A program made the translations under genes and the position numbers. From contig JAUWNS010000036.1 of NCBI GenBank assembly GCA_030612485.1, forward strand, positions 1 through 17,784: a stretch of 17,784 nt of DNA, in the 5' to 3' direction. This document shows, one piece after another, positions 6,636-14,951 of this stretch (position 1 is its first letter; each line of letters opens with the position of its first letter). This DNA is from Candidatus Bipolaricaulota bacterium (GTDB taxonomy: Bacteria; Bipolaricaulota; Bipolaricaulia; UBA7950; UBA9294). Under the pieces are notes generated by a model that was not told the DNA's origin, searched no databases, and saw only the letters and a list, made by a program, of their open reading frames with translations.

Positions 6636-7318
6636 CGGCGGCGGTTAACGGAGAGGAGCATCAGAAGTTGCAATGCGGCCATCGCCGCTACAGCAACATA
6701 AGTCAGCGCGGCCGCGAACAGGACCTCCTTTACCCCGCCGAGTTCCTCTTCTGTCACCAAGGCGGTCTCCCGCAGCGCGACAACAGCGCGACGGCTCGCA
6801 TCAAATTCAACTGGTAGGGTGATCAGGGTAAAGAGAACTGCTAGAGAGAAGGCGAGGATACCAAAGGTGACGAACGCCTGATAGCGAAAGATCAACCCGA
6901 TGAAGAAGAGGGGAAAGGCAATTTGGGAACCGAAATTTGCTATGGGAACGATCGCTGTACGCAAGCTCAACGGCCTGTAGCCGTGCGCGTGCTGGATTGC
7001 ATGGCCGGCCTCGTGTGCCGCCACCCCGACTGCCGCTACCGAGACGGATTCAGGAGCGGAGAGACGCAGGACCTTTCCCCGTGGATCGTAGTTATCGGAG
7101 AGGGGTCCCTTAATTCCTTTGATATCTACATCGCTGATCCCGGCCCCTTCTAGGATCCTTTTCGCTGCCTGAGCAGCGGTGGTTCTGTTCGCCGTTTCTA
7201 CACGAGTGTAGCGGGTGTAGGTGGAACGCACCTTGTACTGCGCGTATATGGCGAGAATGACCGCTGGGAGCAGGATCAATATACTCGGCCCCATCAGAAA
7301 CGGAAGACCCCAGAACAT
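6632..7318 (-). CDS. Membrane zinc metallopeptidase, YugP-like (Zn_peptidase_2)
   Basis: 228 aa. The N-terminal membrane segment (about 10-28) is followed by a soluble part with the zinc motif HEAGH (H102, E103, H106). Hydrophobic segments lie near 125-145, 148-172 and 200-224. LPVEFDASRRA (E171) is the probable third ligand region. This matches the YugP family of integral membrane metallopeptidases (COG2738), whose substrates are not well defined. The start has a strong Shine-Dalgarno AAGGAGG and lies 2 bp after the VanZ-like stop. The gene overlaps rpe by 4 bp, so it is part of the same operon. Confidence 0.93.
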   Translation of the reverse strand: MFWGLPFLMGPSILILLPAVILAIYAQYKVRSTYTRYTRVETANRTTAAQAAKRILEGAGISDVDIKGIKGPLSDNYDPRGKVLRLSAPESVSVAAVGVAAHEAGHAIQHAHGYRPLSLRTAIVPIANFGSQIAFPLFFIGLIFRYQAFVTFGILAFSLAVLFTLITLPVEFDASRRAVVALRETALVTEEELGGVKEVLFAAALTYVAVAAMAALQLLMLLSVNRRR

Positions 7319-7320
7319 CG

Positions 7321-7737
7321 CTACCCCTCCTTCTTATCACGCCGTCCAAGTATACGTCGCCCCCAAGTGGTGAACAAGGGAGTTCGGACGAGAAGGATGG
7401 TTAGGCTAGCGGTGGCCGCTCCTCCGGCGAAATCAGCGAGCCAATCGAGCAGGCTCGCCGTGCGCGTAGCCACGAAGATCTGGTGGATCTCGTCGCTTCC
7501 AGCGTAGAACGCCGTAATGAGCAGCGAACAGAGCACTCGCCGCCGCGCGGGAATCGCCTTCCAGGAAAGAAAGAAGAAGAGGGAGAACTCCATGAAGTGG
7601 AGGAGCTTGTCCCCGTTCGGAAAAGGGAGGAGTGGCTCCCCCCCGGTCAGCGGAAGACTCGATAGGGCGAAGATTGCACTGGCGTACAGGATGAGAAGAA
7701 TAAACCAGACCACCCGTGTTTTTTTCACCGTACGCAC
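7321..7737 (-). CDS. VanZ-like family membrane protein
   Basis: About 138 aa with three to four hydrophobic segments. The VanZ-like motifs GDKLLHFMEFSLFFFLSW and YAGSDEIHQIF...SLLDWLADFAGG are clear. The family is named after the teicoplanin-resistance accessory protein, but most members are uncharacterised, so antibiotic resistance should not be inferred. Three in-frame GTG codons could start it (7746, 7737, 7728). GTG 7737 is preferred because GAGGAG lies 10 nt upstream; for 7746 the spacing is only 1 nt. It is the first gene of the VanZ, peptidase, rpe, ribD operon. Confidence 0.85.
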   Translation of the reverse strand: MRTVKKTRVVWFILLILYASAIFALSSLPLTGGEPLLPFPNGDKLLHFMEFSLFFFLSWKAIPARRRVLCSLLITAFYAGSDEIHQIFVATRTASLLDWLADFAGGAATASLTILLVRTPLFTTWGRRILGRRDKKEG

Positions 7738-7803
7738 TCGTTTCACTCTCCTCGCTGTTACTTATCACGAGTTGAAAGATTTAGCGATTGAACGATCGGG
7801 GGA

Positions 7804-7840
7804 GTGAGAGATTGGGAAGCTAAGTCACTCAATCTCTCAC
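7804..7840 (-). terminator. Hairpin downstream of rnpB
   Basis: A perfect 11-bp inverted repeat, GTGAGAGATTG (7804-7814) and CAATCTCTCAC (7830-7840), with a 15-nt loop. It begins about 18 nt past the mature 3' end of RNase P RNA on the minus strand. No U-run follows, so it could be a terminator of unusual type or a 3' processing barrier. It also lies upstream of the VanZ operon. Confidence 0.45.
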
Positions 7841-7857
7841 TTGTTAAATCACTCAAT
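7821..7857. repeat. Direct repeat pair TAARTCACTCAAT
   Basis: TAAGTCACTCAAT (7821-7833) and TAAATCACTCAAT (7845-7857) match at 12 of 13 positions, 24 bp apart. They lie between the RNase P 3' end and the hairpin, and the first copy overlaps the hairpin's right arm. The short partial duplication hints at a rearranged terminator region. Confidence 0.6.
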
Positions 7858-7859
7858 TT

Positions 7860-8220
7860 CGAGGAGAGGGCCTGTAAGCCGGATTCTGTCGTGGGGGGTC
7901 ATTCAACTGATGCGGCCTACCCGAAGGCTTGGACGGGCCGTCCTTAGAACGCCTTCCTACTTGGCCTTGCTCCGACCAGGGTTTACCAAGCCGACCCGGT
8001 CACCCGAGCCGCTGGTGGTCTCTTACACCACCGTTTCACCCTTGCCTGTGCCCATTTGCGGGCCATCGGCGGTCTCTTCTCTGCGGCACTTTCCCGAGGT
8101 TACCCCCGCTGGGATTTCCCCAGTGGTCCGCCCTATGGAGTCCGGACTTTCCTCAGAGGGGAAGCTCACAAGGTCTCCCTCACGCGATTCACCCTCCGCG
8201 GCCCCCTGGCCCTCTCCTAT
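7860..8220 (-). ncRNA. rnpB: RNase P RNA (bacterial class A type)
   Basis: On the minus strand the conserved GAGGAAAGTCCGGACTCC block (8154-8137) lies near the 5' end and ACAGAATCCGGCTTA lies near the 3' end. Together they form helix P4 and its flanks. GGCAAGGGTGAAA also matches a universally conserved internal segment. The ends are set by stem P1: GGAGAGGGCC (8217-8208) pairs perfectly with GGCCCTCTCC (7872-7863), giving a mature RNA of about 360 nt. The RNA is the catalytic subunit that removes tRNA 5' leaders. The first roughly 30 nt overlap the end of the upstream TPM-domain gene on the same strand. Ends are accurate to a few nucleotides. Confidence 0.96.
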
Positions 8221-8911
8221 TCTTGGCACGGGAATACCCGCATCGCCGACAGTAGTATATCACATTACGCGCCCCGTAGGGGCCGAATGCCTGGTTCTCG
8301 CGTACCCGAAGTAGGTGTCCGCAACGAGGGCAGACCCGGCGCGAGATGAAGATAGCGGCCGTAATGAGCACAGCAAGGACGAGGAGACCCGCGAGTACTG
8401 CAGTTCCGCGTCGATCCATCGCCGGAGCCGCGGCGTTTCCCATGGGAGAGATCCACACCGAGAGGAGTGAAAAGAACTTCACCATCGCCTCCTCGATGCG
8501 TCGATGTTCGACCAAGTCAGTTATCCCTGCCTCGATTGACGCCGCAAGCCCGGGGTAAGCAACAGCGGTCTGATCCCCTGGGAGGACTTGCACCTGCCAA
8601 TTGCGTCCCTCCTTCAAGAAGACGGCAAAGAGGGTCTTACCTCGGGAGAGGTCCCAGGCATCGAGGAGAGCGTAGCTGTAGCGATCGATATTCTCGTAAG
8701 GATTCTCCCAACTCACGAGGATCGTGACCTCGATAGCAGATTGACTCTTGGCCTCCTCTATCAACGCGTTGATCCGCTCGCGACCATGGCGATCGAGGAC
8801 ATTCCCGTAATCGCAGAGCGGGCCGATAGGGCGCGGGAGGGAAGCAGCCACTCCGGTCAGAGCGAACAATAGACAAAGAAAGAGTGCACTCTGCAGTTTG
8901 CAGCGCAACAT
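8189..8911 (-). CDS. TPM-domain membrane protein with C-terminal zinc ribbon
   Basis: 240 aa. A signal peptide or anchor (about 1-23) is followed by a TPM domain (about 30-150, DYGNVLD...IEVTILVSW...LPGDQTAVAYPG), a transmembrane helix (about 170-190) and a C-terminal zinc ribbon, CPRCG (C194, C197) and CRRCG (C221, C224). TPM/YgcG-type domains are extracytoplasmic and linked to photosystem II repair or phosphatase activity in plants; their bacterial role is unclear. The domain order implies TPM outside and zinc ribbon inside the cell. ATG 8911 is chosen because it opens the signal sequence; an earlier ATG at 9040 would lie inside the COG1579 gene. The last 10 or so codons overlap mature RNase P RNA. 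Confidence 0.85.
   Translation of the reverse strand: MLRCKLQSALFLCLLFALTGVAASLPRPIGPLCDYGNVLDRHGRERINALIEEAKSQSAIEVTILVSWENPYENIDRYSYALLDAWDLSRGKTLFAVFLKEGRNWQVQVLPGDQTAVAYPGLAASIEAGITDLVEHRRIEEAMVKFFSLLSVWISPMGNAAAPAMDRRGTAVLAGLLVLAVLITAAIFISRRVCPRCGHLLRVRENQAFGPYGARNVIYYCRRCGYSRAKNRRGPGGRGG
8254..8262 (-). promoter_or_regulatory. Extended -10 promoter of rnpB inside the TPM gene
   Basis: Minus strand TGA-TATACT is an extended -10 element (TATACT 5/6). No good -35 box is present. The predicted start near 8247 gives a 27-nt precursor leader with a small CGGG-N4-CCCG hairpin (8229-8240) just before the mature 5' end. The promoter lies wholly within the coding sequence of the zinc-ribbon tail of the TPM protein. 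Confidence 0.5.
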
Positions 8912-8940
8912 AGTGTTCAGCCTGTTGTTTAGCGTGCTAC

Positions 8941-9642
8941 TCAGCGGATGTAGAGGATACGCGAGCAATTCTCGCAAGAGACAGTCTCCAGTCCGCCTCG
9001 GACCCGTCCTATTGTGGTCCCATTCACGGTCAATTTGCACCCAGCGCAGGCCCCATCATTGATTGTGACGATCGGGTCGCTGAACTTCGTGTGTAGGTGT
9101 TCGTAGCGTTTAAGGAGGTGTGATGGAATCTTCGTAGCGATCTCAGCCCGTTCTCGTTCGACCTTTTCTATCCCTTCCTTCACCTGGGTGATATGGTCGA
9201 CGATCCCCGCACAATCCGCGTTGAGCTTCTCCTCGCGTGCGGAGAGATCCTCCTTTGCCTTGTTCAATCGAACAGTCATCTCCTCGATCTGGTCCATCAA
9301 GGATAGAGCCGCGTTCTCCATCCCGTCGATCCGTTCGCTCTGATTCGCGATCTTTACGCGCAGGGATTCCATCTCCTTGTAGCTGATTATCCCTTCTTCA
9401 AGCTCTTTTCGGTAATCATGGATCTGAATATCGAGTTCGTCGACCTCATGGTTCTTCAGACGACTCTCGTGCTTAAGCCCCTCCAGGCGTTCACCGAGCG
9501 TCCCAACCTCCGATCGTTCCCGTTCAATCTTGCGTTTGATCTGTTCCTTCTGCGCGTTCAGATTCTCGACCTGGGACGTCAAGTCGCTACGCTGTTGATC
9601 CTTCTCCTGCAATGCGAGCAGCAACACGATCTCTTCGTTCAC
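8941..9642 (-). CDS. COG1579 coiled-coil protein with C4 zinc ribbon
   Basis: 233 aa. Residues about 5-180 form a long charged coiled coil rich in Glu, Lys, Arg and Gln. The C-terminus has two CxxC pairs (CAGC and CENC) spaced as in the zf-RING_7 zinc ribbon typical of this family. Members are widespread and often annotated as putative nucleic-acid-binding proteins, but the function is unproven. The GTG start has a GGGGG-rich Shine-Dalgarno sequence and a promoter upstream. It precedes the TPM gene by 29 bp and is probably co-transcribed with it and, by read-through, with rnpB. Confidence 0.9.
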   Translation of the reverse strand: MNEEIVLLLALQEKDQQRSDLTSQVENLNAQKEQIKRKIERERSEVGTLGERLEGLKHESRLKNHEVDELDIQIHDYRKELEEGIISYKEMESLRVKIANQSERIDGMENAALSLMDQIEEMTVRLNKAKEDLSAREEKLNADCAGIVDHITQVKEGIEKVERERAEIATKIPSHLLKRYEHLHTKFSDPIVTINDGACAGCKLTVNGTTIGRVRGGLETVSCENCSRILYIR

Positions 9643-9662
9643 CGATCCCCCTTTATGACACG

Positions 9663-9691
9663 ACTATAAAAGGTCCCCCCCATATGCGCAA
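9663..9691 (-). promoter_or_regulatory. Promoter of the COG1579 gene
   Basis: Minus strand TTGCGC (9691-9686), 17-nt spacer, TATAGT (9668-9663, 5/6). The predicted start near 9657 leaves a 15-nt leader carrying the Shine-Dalgarno site. It is back to back with the DUF763 promoter, with only 3 bp between the two -35 boxes. Confidence 0.55.
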
Positions 9692-9694
9692 GTT

Positions 9695-9722
9695 TTGCCT
9701 GGGCTACTGGACATGCTATTCT
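9695..9722 (+). promoter_or_regulatory. Promoter of the DUF763 gene, leaderless
   Basis: TTGCCT (9695-9700), 16-nt spacer, TATTCT (9717-9722) preceded by TGC, an extended -10 element. The predicted start coincides with the ATG at 9729, implying a leaderless mRNA. There is no Shine-Dalgarno site, which fits. Confidence 0.5.
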
Positions 9723-9728
9723 TACACT

Positions 9729-10808
9729 ATGAAGACAGGAACTGCCGACTTACCGCTTCATTACGGGAGAGCCCCGCGCTGGCTTTTCTCGCGGATGTCT
9801 CGCCTTGCCTCGGAGATCACGCAGGTAATCGTTCTTGAATACGGACCCACCGGCATTCTTGAACGCCTCTCCGACCCGTTTTGGTTTCAGGCACTCGGCT
9901 GTGTGTTGGGGTTCGATTGGCATTCAAGCGGGCTTACAACTACCACCTGCGGAGCGATCAAGGAGGGGATCAAGGGACAGGAGGAGGAACTCGGCCTGTT
10001 CGTCGCCGGGGGGAAGGGGGCCGTCTCCCGCAAGACACCGACGGAAATCACAGCATGGGGGGAACGGACTGGGATCGACCCCGACCCCCTTGTCGCAGCA
10101 AGTCGAACCGCAGCAAAGGTTGACAGTGCCGCGGTGCAGGACGGTTACCAGATCTACCACCACGTCTTCTTCTTCGATCAAACGGGAAACTGGGCGGTGG
10201 TACAACAGGGACTGTGCGAGGGGACCGGGATGGCGCGACGCTATCACTGGCTCTCGACCGCAGTTAAGGATTTCGTATGCGAACCACACACCGCGATCTG
10301 CTGCAACTCACGCGCTCCAACCCTCAACCTGGTGGCAAGAGAGAGTGAGGGGACGCGTGAAGCGAGTGCAGAGATCTCCTGTCAAGACCCACAGAGCCTC
10401 GTCGTCAAACTGGCTCACCTGAAGACCCTCTCTCTTCCGCGCCGTCACGAGGTAGCGCTTGCCGACATCGAGCCATCACGGTTAAAGAGAATCTTCCTCA
10501 AGACCTACGAGGCCCAGCCAGACGCGTTTGAGCCCCTCCTCATCCTCCCTGGAGTGGGGGCAAAGACGTTGCGCGCCCTCTCGTTGATCGCGGAGCTGAT
10601 CTACGGTGCCCCGCCGAGCTTCGAGGATCCGGCTCGGTACAGCTTTGCACACGGGGGAAAGGACGGAACCCCTTATCCGGTCGATCGCGAGGGGTACGAC
10701 CGCTCAATCGACCTCCTGGGGCGGGCGATCCGCCGTGCCAAGCTGAACAAGACCGAGGAGTTACGCGCCTTCAGACGACTCGATCGTGCATTCGGAGAAC
10801 TCTCATAA
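9729..10808 (+). CDS. DUF763 family protein
   Basis: 359 aa, complete. The N-terminal GTADLPLHYGRAPRWL signature and the central HHVFFFDQTGNWAVVQQG segment identify DUF763. The family is present in many archaea and scattered thermophilic or anaerobic bacteria, and I know of no established function. A helix-hairpin-helix-like motif LPGVGAKTLRALSLIAELIYG (about 273-293) resembles the DNA-backbone-binding element of base-excision and Holliday-junction proteins. The conserved SFAHGGKDGTPYPVDR stretch follows it. The HhH-like element makes a nucleic-acid role plausible, but this is inference. MKTGTADLP is preferred over upstream starts because it matches the family N-terminus and the promoter. It diverges from COG1579 and converges on the oxidoreductase operon. 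Archaeal-type distribution makes past horizontal transfer possible; base composition looks like its neighbours. Confidence 0.88.
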   Translation: MKTGTADLPLHYGRAPRWLFSRMSRLASEITQVIVLEYGPTGILERLSDPFWFQALGCVLGFDWHSSGLTTTTCGAIKEGIKGQEEELGLFVAGGKGAVSRKTPTEITAWGERTGIDPDPLVAASRTAAKVDSAAVQDGYQIYHHVFFFDQTGNWAVVQQGLCEGTGMARRYHWLSTAVKDFVCEPHTAICCNSRAPTLNLVARESEGTREASAEISCQDPQSLVVKLAHLKTLSLPRRHEVALADIEPSRLKRIFLKTYEAQPDAFEPLLILPGVGAKTLRALSLIAELIYGAPPSFEDPARYSFAHGGKDGTPYPVDREGYDRSIDLLGRAIRRAKLNKTEELRAFRRLDRAFGELS

Positions 10809-10952
10809 CAGATCGATCGGTACCCAGTAGACTGAGGTTATTGAGGCCCAAGCTTCTACACTGCAGACCCATCCTTTACTTGCGGTTTCGTGGCAAATCG
10901 GCTCGAAGAAGACAGGGTCTACTCTTTGGATCCCAAGGGCCAACCTACAGCC

Positions 10953-11492
10953 TTAGACAGCGTTATACCCCTCTTCGAGCGCCTTCTCGTTTAGGGGAAT
11001 GAACTTCCCCTTGCCGCTCTTCTCGAGCATATCCCGCATCGCTCCCTTCACCACGGCGAGCGGGACGATCCCCGACGCTTTAACGTATGCTCCAAGAGCG
11101 ATCATGTTAATCGCTCGAAGGTTTCCCACTTTCTCGCCTAGCTCGTTCAGTGGAACGGAGAAGGAATTCACATCCTTCCGTTCGACTTTGCGATCGATGA
11201 GGGAGTCGTTGATGAGGATCGCCCCCCCTTTGGCTACGATCGGCTCGAACTTATCGAGAGAGGGAAGGTTCATGGCAATAAGGCCGGTCGGCTCATCGAC
11301 TATCGGGGAACCGACCTCGCTTTCTTCCGATAGGACGACGGTGCAATTCGCCGTCCCTCCTCGCATCTCCGGGCCATAGGAGGGAAGCCAGGTCACCCCC
11401 AGACCGTGATCCATCCCCGCTTGAGCGAGGATCTTCCCCGCGAGGATCACTCCCTGTCCGCCGAACCCTGCAATGATCACTGACTGTTCCAT
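10953..11492 (-). CDS. 2-oxoacid:ferredoxin oxidoreductase, gamma subunit
   Basis: 179 aa. The N-terminal GFGGQGVILAGKILAQAG and the SYGPEMRGGTANC motif define the gamma (POR/KOR/VOR) domain, which contributes to CoA binding and subunit assembly. It is the last gene of the delta-alpha-beta-gamma set and starts 2 bp after the beta stop, with a GGGGG Shine-Dalgarno sequence overlapping that stop. Substrate specificity cannot be told from this subunit; the alpha subunit looks VorB-like. Confidence 0.92.
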   Translation of the reverse strand: MEQSVIIAGFGGQGVILAGKILAQAGMDHGLGVTWLPSYGPEMRGGTANCTVVLSEESEVGSPIVDEPTGLIAMNLPSLDKFEPIVAKGGAILINDSLIDRKVERKDVNSFSVPLNELGEKVGNLRAINMIALGAYVKASGIVPLAVVKGAMRDMLEKSGKGKFIPLNEKALEEGYNAV

Positions 11493-11494
11493 TC

Positions 11495-12242
11495 CTACCC
11501 CCTATCCACGAGATCCCCGAGCGGGAAGACCTTGGTGACTACCTCGGCAACGTGTTTGCTTGCATCCACAGGCGTCATATGCCAGTTCGTCGGGCAGGTG
11601 GAGAGGACCTCGACGAGCGAGTATCCCTTCCCTTCCACCTGATTGGTGAACGCCTTCTTGATCGCCTTCTGAGTATCCATGATCCGCTTCGTGTCGTAGA
11701 GCGCCTGCCTTGTGACGTAGACCGGTGCATCGAGCTGGGCAATCATCTCTGAGAAGCGGATCGGGTAGCCAGCCTGCGCGGGGTCACGCCCGTTCGGGGT
11801 TGTCGTCGTCTTCTGTCCCACCAAGGACGTTGGGGCCATCTCGCCGCCGGTCATCCCATAGACCTGGTTGTTCACGAAGATGACGGTGATGTTCTCCCCG
11901 CGGTTCGCAGCGTGGATCGACTCGGCGGTCCCGATACTGGCAAAGTCACCGTCCCCCTGGTAAGAAAGAACGACCAGGCTCGGATCGGCCCGCTTCACCC
12001 CGGTCGCGACCGCGCTCGCACGGCCGTGGGCGGCCTGGATCGAATCACAACGGTACCAGAGGTAGGCAAAGACAGCGCATCCGACCGGAGCTATTATGAT
12101 CGTTCGTTCGGCAATACCCAATTCGTCGATAGTCTGGCCGATAATCCGCGTGAGGATCCCGTGTTGACACCCGGGGCAATAAGTCGACCGAGCATCGGTG
12201 AGGCTCTTCGGTCTTGAGAAGACCTTTACCATATTCTCCACG

Positions 12243-12253
<11 letters not shown>
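11495..12253 (-). CDS. 2-oxoacid:ferredoxin oxidoreductase, beta subunit (TPP-binding)
   Basis: 252 aa. CPGCQHG (C26, C29) near the N-terminus, GDGDFASIG (about 100-108) and NNQVYGMTGGEMAPTS (about 128-143) form the thiamine-pyrophosphate and Mg-binding site. The subunit binds TPP, decarboxylates the 2-oxoacid with the alpha subunit and passes electrons towards the ferredoxin-like subunit. The ATG lies inside the end of the alpha gene (11-bp overlap) with GAGGTGA upstream, so synthesis of the two is coupled. Alternatives are 2-oxoglutarate (Kor) or branched-chain 2-oxoacid (Vor) specificity. Confidence 0.94.
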
Positions 12254-13301
<1,048 letters not shown>

Positions 13302-13307
13302 CCCTCC

Positions 13308-13532
13308 TTAAGCAGGAACCTTCTCCCGATAGACCTCGATGGCGATATCCGGACAGGTCTGTGCGCAGAAGGCGCAACCGACACACGCCTCAGGATGTTC
13401 CATGTAAACAACGTTATAGCCGCTCTTGTTCAAGTCTCCGGAGAAGGCAAGGACCTGATTGAGACAGGTAACTATGCAGAGCCCACATCCCTTACAACGA
13501 TCCTTATCGATCACGACCGTCCCTCTTGGCAT
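13308..13532 (-). CDS. 2-oxoacid:ferredoxin oxidoreductase, delta subunit (2x[4Fe-4S])
   Basis: 74 aa. Two CxxCxxCxxxC motifs, CKGCGLCIVTC and CVGCAFCAQTCP, bind two [4Fe-4S] clusters that carry electrons from the TPP site to external ferredoxin. ATG 13532 is chosen over ATG 13544 because GGAGG lies exactly 5 nt before it and inside the longer version, and MPRGTVVIDKDRC matches the family. It opens the delta-alpha-beta-gamma set and follows the S1-domain gene by about a dozen bases. Confidence 0.92.
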   Translation of the reverse strand: MPRGTVVIDKDRCKGCGLCIVTCLNQVLAFSGDLNKSGYNVVYMEHPEACVGCAFCAQTCPDIAIEVYREKVPA

Positions 13533-13544
13533 GAAGACCTCCAT

Positions 13545-13988
13545 CTATCCATTTTTCGCGCTGTAGAACTCCTCGTTCAAGCGTCTGCCGCGGTGCTTAC
13601 GCAGGCGGGAGAGTCCCTCCTTCACCTGAGCGGTCCATTCCTCGATCTGCTTCTCCACCGAGGGTTCGTCACTCGGTGCAGGTCTTTGCGGGGAGGAACA
13701 GTTGGTCAAAGCGTGGTTTAGGCGGTGAAATTCTTGGTCGAACGCGTGCGCCCCGTCGCTCTCTTGCGGAGTGGCAAACGCCAGCGTGGCCCAACCCCCT
13801 TCGCCCTGGGAGACGATGGACACCAATACTGTTCCACCGGGGCGAAACTCGCTCTTGAGTCTGTCAACGGGCAAAGATAACGAGGGAGGGATCAAACCGC
13901 CGCCGCCCTTAGGGAGAGAGACAACAATCCCCTCTTCGGTCACCTCAACTATCGTTCCCGAGACTATTGCGCCGACTTTAAGTGACAC
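13545..13988 (-). CDS. S1 RNA-binding domain protein
   Basis: 147 aa from GTG 13988. Residues about 1-70 form an S1 (OB-fold) domain: LKVGAIVSGTIVEVTEEGIVVSLPKGGGGLIPPS...LKSEFRPGGTVLVSIV. The rest is a Ser/Pro-rich linker and a basic, helical tail (EQIEEW-like segment, RLRKHRGRRLNEEF). It resembles the small S1 proteins such as general stress protein 13 or YabR that bind RNA or ribosomes. VSLKVGAIV fits the usual S1 protein start; ATG 14009 would add seven residues (MGWAHWT) and is the alternative. Its place between rpmB and the oxidoreductase genes is unusual. Confidence 0.82.
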   Translation of the reverse strand: MSLKVGAIVSGTIVEVTEEGIVVSLPKGGGGLIPPSLSLPVDRLKSEFRPGGTVLVSIVSQGEGGWATLAFATPQESDGAHAFDQEFHRLNHALTNCSSPQRPAPSDEPSVEKQIEEWTAQVKEGLSRLRKHRGRRLNEEFYSAKNG

Positions 13989-14040
13989 GGTCCAATGGGC
14001 CCAACCCATACCGCAAAAGAGTATTCAAAAGAAGCCTTGA

Positions 14041-14232
14041 TTAGCCGACCTTCGTCACCCGTCCGGATTTGATACACCGCGTACAGGCATTGATTCGAAC
14101 CTTCTTCCCATCCACATAGGCGTGCACCCGTTGAATGTTCGGGACGCGCATCCGCCGTGTATGTCGTTGCGAATGGCTCACTTGATTCCCGGCCACAGGC
14201 CGTTTCCCACAGATCTCACAGATTCGCGACAT
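14041..14232 (-). CDS. rpmB: 50S ribosomal protein L28
   Basis: 63 aa, normal for L28. It begins MSRICEICGKRPVAGNQVSHS and has the zinc-type version with two CxxC pairs, CEIC and CTRC. It is a structural protein of the large ribosomal subunit. The start is fixed by GAGGTGA just upstream, which overlaps the tsaB stop codon, so it is coupled to tsaB. An ORF extending to 14349 in the same frame is only the shadow of tsaB. Confidence 0.96.
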   Translation of the reverse strand: MSRICEICGKRPVAGNQVSHSQRHTRRMRVPNIQRVHAYVDGKKVRINACTRCIKSGRVTKVG

Positions 14233-14239
14233 CTCTAAC

Positions 14240-14911
14240 TCACCTCGTCTTCTTGGTATTATTCGTCTTGAAAAGGATCGGCTCAACGTAAGCAGGCTCA
14301 AGATCATAGAGTCGATCCTTTCGGTCACCCTCTTCGCCCAATCGGGCAATCCACATTGGGGAAGGAACGTGCATCTCTGCCGAAGCCAGTTTTACCCACG
14401 GAGCCTCTCCAAGGAGATCGTGCACTGCAAGGGCTCCATCCCCAATAATCATGACATCCTTCCTCTCACTCACGAGCTTCTCCCAGGCCCTTGCCGCCGG
14501 GAGGACCACGGTCTCCCCCCGCGGTTTCATCCCCACGAACCACCGCGCATATAAGAGATCGCGCCGATTTCGCAACAGGACGCAGACCCTCTCTTTTGCA
14601 TCGAGACGCGCTCGGTAGGCGAACGTTCCATCGATCCCCACCAGTGGAATCCCCAGCGCCTGGCAGAACCCCTTCGCACTCGCAAGGCCGATCCGCAAAC
14701 CAGTGAACGATCCAGGCCCCACGTTTACACTGACAAGGCCGATCTCATCTCGCTCTAAACCGCACTGTTCGAGGAGACGCAAGATCAAAGGAATAAGTTC
14801 TTCGGCATGAGAAAGCGGAGATTCCATCATCATCTCCGCCACTCCCTCTCCGTCCCTCCACAGCGCCACCCCTCCTAGCGGGACGGAAGTATCCACTCCC
14901 AGTGTGATCAT
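14240..14911 (-). CDS. tsaB: tRNA threonylcarbamoyladenosine biosynthesis protein TsaB
   Basis: 223 aa, usual length. MITLGVDTSVPLGGVALW, the SHAEELIPLI segment and NVGPGSFTGLRIGLASAKG are the ASKHA-fold TsaB signatures. TsaB partners TsaD and TsaE to make the universal t6A37 modification of ANN-decoding tRNAs; none of those partners is in this window. It has no Shine-Dalgarno site but an excellent promoter 12-40 nt upstream, whose -35 box overlaps the ribF stop codon. It can therefore be transcribed with ribF or alone. Confidence 0.95.
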   Translation of the reverse strand: MITLGVDTSVPLGGVALWRDGEGVAEMMMESPLSHAEELIPLILRLLEQCGLERDEIGLVSVNVGPGSFTGLRIGLASAKGFCQALGIPLVGIDGTFAYRARLDAKERVCVLLRNRRDLLYARWFVGMKPRGETVVLPAARAWEKLVSERKDVMIIGDGALAVHDLLGEAPWVKLASAEMHVPSPMWIARLGEEGDRKDRLYDLEPAYVEPILFKTNNTKKTR

Positions 14912-14922
14912 CCTAAGAAGTA

Positions 14923-14951
14923 ATGATAAACCGGAATACAGCGATTTTCAA
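14923..14951 (-). promoter_or_regulatory. Internal promoter of tsaB, near-leaderless
   Basis: Minus strand TTGAAA (14951-14946, 5/6), 17-nt spacer, TATCAT (14928-14923, 5/6). The predicted start near 14916 leaves a 5-nt leader. The -35 box contains the ribF TGA stop. This is among the best promoters in the window. Confidence 0.6.

Noticed and set aside
7841..8314. Plus-strand open frame across the RNase P RNA gene
   Set aside because: It lies on the opposite strand of a well-supported structured RNA; Pro/Ser-rich translation without features.
10809..10952. Possible intrinsic terminator or small RNA between DUF763 and the gamma subunit gene
   Set aside because: Only weak stems (TTGG/CCAA and distant AGACCC/GGGTCT), no U-run, and no match to a known RNA.
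14233..14349. N-terminal extension of L28 to 14349
   Set aside because: It lies fully inside tsaB in another frame; MSRICEICG with its Shine-Dalgarno site is the true start.
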